Shown here: positions 48,968-56,921 of the stretch, piece by piece | How positions within the stretch are numbered: the stretch's first letter is position 1 | Layout: each line of letters starts with the position of its first letter | Assembly: GCA_014584605.1 (NCBI GenBank) | Contig: JACTMO010000075.1 | Span: 50,800-114,799 of the forward strand | From: Bacteroidota bacterium | GTDB taxonomy: Bacteria > Bacteroidota > Bacteroidia > Flavobacteriales_F > PHOS-HE28 | Length of the DNA: 64,000 nt | Direction of reading: 5' to 3' | Translations under genes and position numbers: made by a program | The notes under the pieces: generated by a model | What the model was told of the DNA's origin: nothing | What the model saw: the letters and a program-made list of their open reading frames with translations, nothing else | Databases searched by the model: none

Positions 48968-48995
48968 AGGGGCTGTCTCAAAAGAGGCGGCCCCT
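48968..48995 (+). terminator. Intrinsic terminator after the 48225..48944 gene
   Basis: AGGGGCTGTCTC-AAAA-GAGGCGGCCCCT (12-bp stem with two G-U pairs), followed by TCGCTTTT. Confidence 0.7.
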
Positions 48996-49024
48996 TCGCT
49001 TTTCCTCAGGAACCTGTCCGAGCC

Positions 49025-49190
49025 TGGTGTGGTGGCCCCCAAGTTCATGAACCATCTCCGCCCCTCTTTCGCCTTCCTGCCGCGTTGGAACACTTCGCCG
49101 TAGCGCCCGCTACGCCGCGCATGTTCCGCCTTACCTGAAGACGAATTAGGGGCAGATCTTCAGTTAACCAACTTAGGGGCCACCACACTA
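49025..49190 (-). repeat. 166-bp near-palindromic intergenic element, copy 3 (inverted)
   Basis: Reverse complement near-identical to copies 1 and 2; ends TGGTGTGGTGGCCCCCAAGTT / AACTTAGGGGCCACCACACTA. Confidence 0.9.
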
Positions 49191-49502
49191 ACCACGCGAA
49201 TAGCCGAACCTGAAAGGCTTGCTGGACAAAGGATACGCCCCCCTTCGTTCGAGGAGGGAGGAGACCGCTCCGGCAGGAGCGGCACCGGATCCGGGGCGCA
49301 GCGCAGGGGCGGTGGAGGGGCGGCCGGGTTGGCGATGTGATCCGCCTTGGGCGTCGGACCGCGTAGAGCCGACGGAATCACCGGTCGGGCGCATCGCAGG
49401 CCGGTCGTGCGCGGGCTGGTCGTACGAACGGCCGGGCGAAGCGGCCCCTTACTTCCACGGTCATGCTGCGCCGAACCGGGTGTCACGATCTCCCCGAAGC
49501 GA

Positions 49503-49526
49503 CGAAGCCTCCCGGGGGAGGCTTCG
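49503..49526 (-). terminator. Terminator-like hairpin downstream of the 49546..53871 gene
   Basis: CGAAGCCTCC-CGGG-GGAGGCTTCG, perfect 10-bp stem. Confidence 0.6.
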
Positions 49527-49545
49527 CGCGATCGGTCCGGAAGGC

Positions 49546-52500
49546 TCAACGTGTGAGCGGCAGCTTATAGGTGCGGCCTTGGTCGTCGGTGCGCAGACGC
49601 ACGAAGATGACGCCCTGGGCCACGTGGTCCACCGCGATGCGCTCGCGGGTGGTGCCCATGCCCGTGCGGCGTTCGGCCACCACGCGTCCGGCGGCATCCA
49701 GCACCGTGATCACGACCTCATCGGCACGCTGCTGTTGGAGATCCACCACCACATGCTGACCGTCAAGCCACACACGGGCCAGTTCGTCCGTTGCGGGGGC
49801 GATGCCGGTGCTCACGTCCACGGTCACCTGCTGGCTGCTTACGGCGGTGCAGCCGTCCACGGTCACGGTCAGGGTCACGGTGAAAATGCCGGGCAGGGTG
49901 TAGGTATGCACAGGCTCGGTGTCGGTGCTGCTGTTGCCGTCGCCGAAGTCCCAGCTCACCTGCGCGCCCCAGGTGCTCAGGTTGAAGAACTCCACGGGCT
50001 CACCGGTGAAGGTGCTGGTCACGCTGGGCAGGAAGGCGGAGCTCGGTCCGGCACCGTCGGCCACCGTGGCCTGGAGCGGGGCGGAGGTGCAGCCGTTGGC
50101 GTCGGTCACCACCACCGTGTACGTACCTGCGGGCACTCCTGAGAGGTCCTCGGTGGTGGCTCCATGGTTCCAGGCGAAGAGGTAGGGGGCGGTGCCGCCC
50201 ATCACGGTGAGGTCCACGCTGCCGTCGGCGGTGGCCGCACAGGCGGTGGCCGTCGCCGTCACGCTGCCGTCCAGCAGGGCCGGCTCATCGATGTGGAAGG
50301 CTTGTGTGAGGCTTCCGCAGCCGGCCTGGCTGCTCACGGTCACCAGGTAGTCCCCGGCGGGCAGTTGGCCGATCTGGCCCTGGCCGTTCACCTGGGTCTG
50401 GCTCAGCAGCACCGTACCGCCGTCGGTGGCCCAGGTGTAATCCCAGGGACCGGGTCCGGCACCCAGGGCGGTGGCACTGCCGTTGGCTTCGCCCTGGCAG
50501 GTGGCGTCCGCGGTGCTGTATTGCGCCGGTGCGCTGGCGTGGATCACGAAGCGGGCCGGCAGCACCGGGTCGCTGGCATCGGCGGTGAAGGTGTAGGTGG
50601 CTCCTTCGGCAAGTGCGATGCTCTGCCCGGCCTGCAGGTCCTCCAGCATCAGGCAGGTCTGGCCCATGATGCCCTCGGCATCGTACACGCGCAGGGTGTA
50701 GCTGCCGGTGACGGCCACATCCACGGGCACCTCGATGCTGGCCCCCGTGCCCAGCGGTCCCCAGGCGTTCAGGGTGAGGTCCTGCCCGTCGCTGGTGCGC
50801 GTCATCACCTGCGGGGCCTCGGGGTGGCTGAAGGTGAACTTCACCAGGTCGTGCGCGTCGCCGACGGTGGGGGTGCCGGTACCGAAATGCACCACCGCCT
50901 CGTCGAAGAAGGCGTTCTGTGCGTTGGTGAGCTCCAGGCGGAACATCGGCTGCGGGCCTTGCTGATCGCCACCGAAGAGACCACCGCCGTTCAGGTCGAG
51001 GACCTTGTCGGTCTCTTCCACGGTCACCCCAGGGCCGGCGGCGTTGGCCTTCACCCAGAACCCTTGGAAGCTCTGAATGTTGCCGTTGAGGGAACCACCC
51101 GGGATGCTCAGGCCGAGACCCTCGTCCCAGGTGGCGTTGTTGCCGCTCACGGGGTCGAACACATAGTAATAGTTGTCGACGTTGGTGAGGCTCAGCAGGC
51201 TGAAGTCGATCGGGCTGGGCAGCGGGTTGCCCACCAGGTTCCACCCGTCGGTCGTGGCATTGCCCGTGTTGGTGTAGGTCACGGGCAGGTTCAGCGGGGT
51301 CACGGCGTTGCGCACACCGCTGCGCAGGTCGATGGTGAAGGGGCTGGTGGTCACCAGGCCGGTGCCGCTCCAGGCTGCGAAGCCCTGGCCCATGGCCATC
51401 ACCATGTTGTCGCCGGTGGCACCGGTCAGGCCGTCGGTGAGCGCCGCACCGGCATTGGTCTCATCGTAGGTGCGGATGCTGGGCCACAGGTTGTTGCTGC
51501 CGGGAGGATCGTCGAACAGCGGGAAGTGGCTGCCCGGATAACCGGCCGTGATGAAGTCGTCCTCCAGGCTGCTGAGCTGGTTGTTGTTGGTGGGCGCGCT
51601 GATGAGGCGCCAGTTGGTGACGCCGCCCGGTACGTACCGTTCCACGTCCACCTGCCCGGTGAAGCTGGGGCCCGCCCCCATGGGACCGATGCGGCCGGTG
51701 CCGTTGGCATCGCTGTGCAGCTCCAACACGCGCGCGGGGTTGCCGCTGTTGTTGGCGTTGAAGGTGCCGCCGTTGGTCATGTCCAGCGTGCGGCGGATGC
51801 GCAGCAGGCTGCTGGCGAGGGTCACATCCGCGTTGTTCGCCGTCACGTCGTACAGGTCGTAGGTGCCGCTGCCGCCCAGGGTCACCGCACCGGGGTTGCG
51901 GAAGGTCACCGCGCCCGTACCGATGGTGAAGCTGTTGTTGTTGGTGAGCACCGTACCGTAGTGCTCCAGGTTGGTGGTCCCCATGGCCACGCTGCCGCCC
52001 GCCTCCACCGTCAGGTCGTACACGGTCCAGGTGGCGCCGGTGGCGGTGACGGTGTGGCCGATCTGGACCACGGCGGTGGCGTTCTTGTCGAAGGTCACAG
52101 CCGCGGCGGGCCCGGTGCGGGTGGTGCTCCAGGTGGCGGTGGTCTGGTCGCCGTTGGCGCGGGTGTAGTAGATGGGCCGGCAAAGGTCGCCCACCACTTC
52201 CACATCATCGACGCACCACACCTCGGCAGCGGCGTTGTTCTGCGCCACCACGCGCAGCGCCACGGTGTTGGTGCCGGGGGGCACTTCCACTTCGAGGTAG
52301 GTGTAGCCGTCGGTGGTGCGGTTGCCGCCACCGGCCGGTGCATAGGTCTGGGGCGTGCCCGCCGTGGCGCTGGCCACGCCCAGCCCGGTGCTGTATCCCC
52401 AGCGGGCGTTGTTGTTGCCGCCCACCGTCACGTCCGCCGTGCCCGGCCAGCCGCCACCGTCCAGGTCCACGTACACGGCCACGTCATCGGCCACGTCCGC

Positions 52501-53871
52501 GCCATTGCCACCGGTGGTCGAAACGCTGGAGAGCCGCAGCCGCACCAGCACGTTGTCGTATCCGCTCACATCCACGGTGCCCAGGTCGAGCGTCGCGTTC
52601 CCGTTGTTCACCTGCCAGCTCTGGGTGCCGCTCAGGATGCGCTGGTTCGCAGGGGAGTCCCCGCCACCGGCAGCGGCACTGATGTTCCCGGCACCGGCGG
52701 TGATCGCCCAAGTGTCCGATCCCAGCCCGTCGAACGCCTGCCGGGAGATCACCTGCTCCAGGGAGAGCTCGTTGTCCGTGACCGTCAGCGTGAAGGTCGA
52801 GGGGCTGCCGGCGGTGGCGCTGGTGCCTCCGGCCACGTTCTGCAGGTCGAAGCTGAAGTTCTCATCCCCATCGCAGGCCCCGTTGTCGGTGAGCGTCACC
52901 GTCACGGTCTGGTTGGCGCTGCTGCCCGCCGGGAAGGTCACCGTTTGTGTGGTGTAGTTGCCGATGCGCGAGGCCGTGCCGCCGGTCAGCACCACGTCCG
53001 CCGTGGTGGCGTTGATGGGGTCGGGGTTGGTGATGCTCACCGTGAGCGTCGTGCTCACGCCCGTCTCGCTCACCGTGGCCGTGGTGCCCGTGAACTGGAC
53101 CGTGGTGTTGCAGGTGCTGGGCACATGGAAGTTGTCGAAGCTGGCATTGGCCCCAGCGGTCGTATTGTGGTTCCAGAGGCAGCCGATGGCCGGTGTGCTC
53201 ACGCCGGTGTATGTCGCATCGAAGGTGGACCCTCCGGCGGTGCTCGCCAGCAAGGGGTCGCCAAAGGGACCCGCACCCCCGTTGTCGGTGTAGAACAGGG
53301 CCCAGCCGTCCGTGGTCGGGTTGTAGGTCACCCGCACATCCAGGTAGTTGTTCCCGAAGTCCGTGGCGTTGGTGATGATGGTGGTGATGTTGGCGTTCGC
53401 GTCCAGACCACCGGTGTAGCGCACCAGCCGCAGCGGGTCCGTCGGGCCGCCATTGCCAAGCACCACCGCGTAACCGTCGCCCTGCGTCAGGTCCGTGTTG
53501 GTGGCGGCCAGTACCACGGCCATTCCGAATTGTCCGTTGTTGAAGCCCGAGGGGTTCGGCCGGGTCTGCCGCATGTTGAACGCCCAGGTCAGGACGCACG
53601 TGTTCGCGGTCAGCGTCGTGTTGTAGGTGCCCGGCGTGGCCTGGGCCACGAAGTCACGCCCGCTTGTGGTGCTCCCGGTCACCAGTTGGTTGGTGTTGAC
53701 CCGGCACCCGGTCGGCGCGGCGGATTCGGTCTCGGTCCATCCACCGCCCACGGTGTTGTTGTTGGCGCGGTTGAAGTCGTCCACCAACACCTGTGCGCCC
53801 AAGGGGGCTGCGAACAGGGCGGGCGAGATGGCGAGGAGCAGGGTGCGGAACAAGGGGTAACGCTGAGCCAT
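49546..53871 (-). CDS. Large secreted protein with Calx-beta and PKD-like domains and T9SS type A C-terminal domain
   Basis: Signal peptide; Calx-beta-like TVSETGVSTTLTVSITNPDPINATTADVVL; PKD-like VSWDFGDGNSSTDTEPVHTYTLPGIFTVTLTV; C-terminal VVITVLDAAGRVVAERRTGMG...YKLPLTR. Confidence 0.92.
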   Translation of the reverse strand: MAQRYPLFRTLLLAISPALFAAPLGAQVLVDDFNRANNNTVGGGWTETESAAPTGCRVNTNQLVTGSTTSGRDFVAQATPGTYNTTLTANTCVLTWAFNMRQTRPNPSGFNNGQFGMAVVLAATNTDLTQGDGYAVVLGNGGPTDPLRLVRYTGGLDANANITTIITNATDFGNNYLDVRVTYNPTTDGWALFYTDNGGAGPFGDPLLASTAGGSTFDATYTGVSTPAIGCLWNHNTTAGANASFDNFHVPSTCNTTVQFTGTTATVSETGVSTTLTVSITNPDPINATTADVVLTGGTASRIGNYTTQTVTFPAGSSANQTVTVTLTDNGACDGDENFSFDLQNVAGGTSATAGSPSTFTLTVTDNELSLEQVISRQAFDGLGSDTWAITAGAGNISAAAGGGDSPANQRILSGTQSWQVNNGNATLDLGTVDVSGYDNVLVRLRLSSVSTTGGNGADVADDVAVYVDLDGGGWPGTADVTVGGNNNARWGYSTGLGVASATAGTPQTYAPAGGGNRTTDGYTYLEVEVPPGTNTVALRVVAQNNAAAEVWCVDDVEVVGDLCRPIYYTRANGDQTTATWSTTRTGPAAAVTFDKNATAVVQIGHTVTATGATWTVYDLTVEAGGSVAMGTTNLEHYGTVLTNNNSFTIGTGAVTFRNPGAVTLGGSGTYDLYDVTANNADVTLASSLLRIRRTLDMTNGGTFNANNSGNPARVLELHSDANGTGRIGPMGAGPSFTGQVDVERYVPGGVTNWRLISAPTNNNQLSSLEDDFITAGYPGSHFPLFDDPPGSNNLWPSIRTYDETNAGAALTDGLTGATGDNMVMAMGQGFAAWSGTGLVTTSPFTIDLRSGVRNAVTPLNLPVTYTNTGNATTDGWNLVGNPLPSPIDFSLLSLTNVDNYYYVFDPVSGNNATWDEGLGLSIPGGSLNGNIQSFQGFWVKANAAGPGVTVEETDKVLDLNGGGLFGGDQQGPQPMFRLELTNAQNAFFDEAVVHFGTGTPTVGDAHDLVKFTFSHPEAPQVMTRTSDGQDLTLNAWGPLGTGASIEVPVDVAVTGSYTLRVYDAEGIMGQTCLMLEDLQAGQSIALAEGATYTFTADASDPVLPARFVIHASAPAQYSTADATCQGEANGSATALGAGPGPWDYTWATDGGTVLLSQTQVNGQGQIGQLPAGDYLVTVSSQAGCGSLTQAFHIDEPALLDGSVTATATACAATADGSVDLTVMGGTAPYLFAWNHGATTEDLSGVPAGTYTVVVTDANGCTSAPLQATVADGAGPSSAFLPSVTSTFTGEPVEFFNLSTWGAQVSWDFGDGNSSTDTEPVHTYTLPGIFTVTLTVTVDGCTAVSSQQVTVDVSTGIAPATDELARVWLDGQHVVVDLQQQRADEVVITVLDAAGRVVAERRTGMGTTRERIAVDHVAQGVIFVRLRTDDQGRTYKLPLTR

Positions 53872-54031
53872 GGGGCGAAAGGTTGGGGCGATAGGTCACT
53901 GTGCCGGAGGGCTCTCCGGACCGTGCAAACCTATCAAAAGCCCCCGGGCGGCCAAGGGGGGCGCGACCTGATTTTTCAACGGCCGGGGGATCGGGCGGGC
54001 AACCCATAGCCTTGTCCGTCGTCTCGGGCCC

Positions 54032-55351
54032 ATGAAGGTCATCCAAGCGCTGGTCGCCCTCGTCACGTTCTTCGGCACGGCTGCCTGTCCGGCCCAGACC
54101 GTCACGGTGTTCACCGAGGACTTCGAGGCCAACGGGCAGTTCAGCCTGTCCCCGGATTGGTCGTGGGATGGCATACCTCCGGCGGCACACCCTTCCTGCA
54201 GCGGTGGGGGCTGGTCCGCACAGAAGGAAGTGCACGGTCCGAACGACACGTTCTGGGGCGGCTTCGGCGCCAAGTGGATGTTCCACCCTTTGCCATACGA
54301 CCCGCTGGCGATGTACGACGTGGAGTACGACGCGGAGCTGGTGGGTCCTTCGGGCGATTCGGTCAGCGTGTACGCGTTGACGATCTGGTGGGACACGCTG
54401 CTGGGGAACCCGTCCCTCGGCGGTGGCGCCGTGTTCACGCACGTCTATTCGTGCGATCACGGAAGCCCGGGCTACTACGTGGCGTCCGGTCCTCCGGCCG
54501 GCCTGCCCAATGCGCGGTTCGGCGTGTTGTTCTACGCCTTCACCTGGAGCAACACCCAGATGGCGATCGACAACGTGGTCGTGAGGAAGAAGCCGTGGAA
54601 AGCGCTCTTCACCGGGTCCATGATGCTTGCCGGGCCGTACGATCCCCTCACGCAGACCATGAGCGATGCGCTCCGGCAGCAGGGGCTGATCCCGCTCACC
54701 GAACCCTATACCGCGCTGGGATGGCCCTCGGCCAGCGGGGGGACGGGCGAAACGACCACGCCCACCGTGCTCAATACGCTCCATCCGGGTGGGTACGTGG
54801 TGGATTGGGTGCGTCTGGAACTGCGGAAGCACAACGACCCCACGGTGCTGATGGCCACCCGGCACGCCCTGCTCCTGCAGAACGGAACGTTGATCCGTGC
54901 CGACGGGGGGGCGTTGGTGCTCTTCGACATCGCACCCGGGAGCTACTACGTTGTGGTGCGCCACCGCAACCATCTCGGTGCGATGACGAACGGGTCCTAT
55001 ACGGTCACCTTCCCGGGCGGAGGCACCTGGTCCTATCCTTTCGACCTCCCCAATTGGGGCACCTACGGGACCAACGCCAGGCAGGTGGTCGGGGCCAAGG
55101 CCTTGCTATGGCCGGGCAATGCGTTGCCTGACGGGGTGGTGAAATATGCGGGCGGGAACAACGACCGGGACCGGATCCTACAGGCCGTCGGGGGCAATAC
55201 GCCCACCAACACCATCACGGGCTATCACCTCGAGGATGTGAACATGGACGGGGTGGTGAAGTACGCCGGGACCATGAACGACCGTGACCGATTGTTGCTG
55301 GCGCTTCCGGGTCAGGTGCCCACGGCCACGCGGGTGCAGCAGCTGCCGTGA
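54032..55351 (+). CDS. Secreted protein with dockerin-like C-terminal module
   Basis: Signal peptide; FTEDFEANGQFSLSPDWSWDG; C-terminal GVVKYAGGNNDRDRIL / GVVKYAGTMNDRDRLL repeats ending VPTATRVQQLP. Confidence 0.8.
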   Translation: MKVIQALVALVTFFGTAACPAQTVTVFTEDFEANGQFSLSPDWSWDGIPPAAHPSCSGGGWSAQKEVHGPNDTFWGGFGAKWMFHPLPYDPLAMYDVEYDAELVGPSGDSVSVYALTIWWDTLLGNPSLGGGAVFTHVYSCDHGSPGYYVASGPPAGLPNARFGVLFYAFTWSNTQMAIDNVVVRKKPWKALFTGSMMLAGPYDPLTQTMSDALRQQGLIPLTEPYTALGWPSASGGTGETTTPTVLNTLHPGGYVVDWVRLELRKHNDPTVLMATRHALLLQNGTLIRADGGALVLFDIAPGSYYVVVRHRNHLGAMTNGSYTVTFPGGGTWSYPFDLPNWGTYGTNARQVVGAKALLWPGNALPDGVVKYAGGNNDRDRILQAVGGNTPTNTITGYHLEDVNMDGVVKYAGTMNDRDRLLLALPGQVPTATRVQQLP

Positions 55352-55434
55352 CCGCAGCGGTCCCAGGGTCAGGGGCCGTGCCGAACCACGTTGACCGGGA
55401 CCTCCCGGCCACCCGGTGCGCTTGCTGCCGTGCA

Positions 55435-55463
55435 ACTTGACAGGGAACCCTGTCGGATCAAGT
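55435..55463. terminator. Possible terminator hairpin between convergent genes
   Basis: ACTTGACAGGG-AA-CCCTGTCGGATCAAGT imperfect hairpin overlapping the nhaA stop. Confidence 0.35.
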
Positions 55464-56771
55464 GGAGCGCGGCAACCGGCGCAGGAGCAGAAAGCCTACG
55501 GTGCCGGCCAGCAGCGAGGCCAGCAGGATGCCCAGCTTGGCCTGTTCGCGCAGGGCGGGGTCCGGGAAGGCGAGCTCATTCACGAACAACGACATGGTGA
55601 AGCCGATGCCGGCCAGGAAGCCCATGCCGGTGAGATGGCCGCGGGTGATGCCCGTGCCTGGGCGGCCCACCCCCAGGCCCATCAGCAGCAGCACCGTGAG
55701 GCCGATGCCCAGCGGCTTGCCCAGGGCCAGCCCAAGGCCCACGCCCAAGGCCACCGGCGAGGTCAGGGCTCCCAGCGGGTCATCGGGCAGTTCCACACCG
55801 GCGTTGGCCAGGGCGAACAGGGGCAGCACGCCGAAGACCACCAGCGGATGCAGTCCCTTTTCCAGCCGTTGCAGCGGGGTGGCGGCGCGTTCGCAGTCGG
55901 CTTCGATGCGCTGGATCACCATCAACTGGTCCTCGCTGAGGGTCGGTTTGCCGTTGGGCTCCAGCTCGGCGAAGGCCGCGATGTGCCGCTTGATGCGGGC
56001 CACGAAGGCCGGCTCGTCCATGCGGGTCACCGCAGGGATGGTGAAGGCGGCCAGCACACCCGCGATGGTGGCGTGGATGCCGCTGAGCAGGAAGGCGGTC
56101 CACATACCGGCAATGCCGAACAGCGCATAGAACCATGGGTTGCGCACACCAAGCCGGTTGCCGCCCCACAGCACCGCCAGGAAGGCGATGCCGAGCAGCA
56201 GGTTGTCCAGGCTCAGCGCGCTGGTGTAGAAGAAGGCGATGACGAGCACGGCACCGAGGTCGTCGGCGATGGCCAGGGTGGTGAGGAAGACCTTCAGGGC
56301 GGGGGGCACGCGGTCGCCCAACAGGCTCATCACGCCCACGGCGAAGGCGATGTCGGTGGCCATGGGGATGCCCCAGCCGGCCTCGGCCTCACCACCCGCG
56401 TTGAAGAGCAGATACAACGCGGCGGGGAACAGCATGCCGCCCAGTCCGGCGGCCACGGGAAGGATGGCGTCGCGCGGCCGGCTCAGTTCACCGCCCACCA
56501 CCTCGCGTTTCAGTTCCAGGCCCACCACGAAGAAGAAGAGCGCCATGAGACCGTCGTTGATCCAATGGTGCAGCGTACCGCTCAGCGACAGCCCGCCCAT
56601 CGTGAGGGTCACGGGATGCGCCCACAGGTGGTGGTAGCTCTCCCGCCAGGGGCTGTTCGCCCAGGCCATGCCGCACACGGCCGCAGCGAAGAGCAGGATC
56701 CCTCCGGTGCTCTGGTGGTGCAGGAACTCGGCGAACGCGCGTCGGCGTCGGGTGGCGTGGTCCGCGTGCAT
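55458..56771 (-). CDS. nhaA: Na+/H+ antiporter NhaA
   Basis: LMALFFFVVGLELKREVVGGELS, GIPMATDIAFAVGVMSLLG, LTTLAIADDLGAVLVIAFFYT. Confidence 0.95.
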   Translation of the reverse strand: MHADHATRRRRAFAEFLHHQSTGGILLFAAAVCGMAWANSPWRESYHHLWAHPVTLTMGGLSLSGTLHHWINDGLMALFFFVVGLELKREVVGGELSRPRDAILPVAAGLGGMLFPAALYLLFNAGGEAEAGWGIPMATDIAFAVGVMSLLGDRVPPALKVFLTTLAIADDLGAVLVIAFFYTSALSLDNLLLGIAFLAVLWGGNRLGVRNPWFYALFGIAGMWTAFLLSGIHATIAGVLAAFTIPAVTRMDEPAFVARIKRHIAAFAELEPNGKPTLSEDQLMVIQRIEADCERAATPLQRLEKGLHPLVVFGVLPLFALANAGVELPDDPLGALTSPVALGVGLGLALGKPLGIGLTVLLLMGLGVGRPGTGITRGHLTGMGFLAGIGFTMSLFVNELAFPDPALREQAKLGILLASLLAGTVGFLLLRRLPRST

Positions 56772-56778
56772 CCTAACG

Positions 56779-56886
56779 TCAACGGTACCGCCGCCGCTTG
56801 TGCTTTTTACGGCCGAACCGGCGTTGCAGGAACACGCCGAGCAGCACCAGGGCGAGGAGGGTGAACAGGGGCCAGAGGAGGCGCAT
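56779..56886 (-). CDS. Putative 35-aa single-TM microprotein
   Basis: MRLLWPLFTLLALVLLGVFLQRRFGRKKHKRRRYR; promoter-like TACCTTGG upstream. Confidence 0.4.
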   Translation of the reverse strand: MRLLWPLFTLLALVLLGVFLQRRFGRKKHKRRRYR

Positions 56887-56921
56887 GGCGGCCGGGATGC
56901 CGTGCCAAGGTAGGCAACGGT

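Noticed and set aside
49192-49549. Minus-strand ORF 49160..49549 (129 aa)
   Set aside because: Pro/Arg-rich, reads into the 166-bp element and covers a terminator hairpin; no sign of coding function
53930-53980. G/C-rich complementary runs (GCCCCC...GGGGGGC) as a terminator
   Set aside because: Lies between divergent gene starts (53871 minus, 54032 plus), and the pairing is short and composition-driven
50164-54009. 1281-aa plus-strand ORF opposite the T9SS protein
   Set aside because: Low-complexity VGGAVH-type translation; the minus strand encodes clear Calx-beta, PKD and T9SS domains
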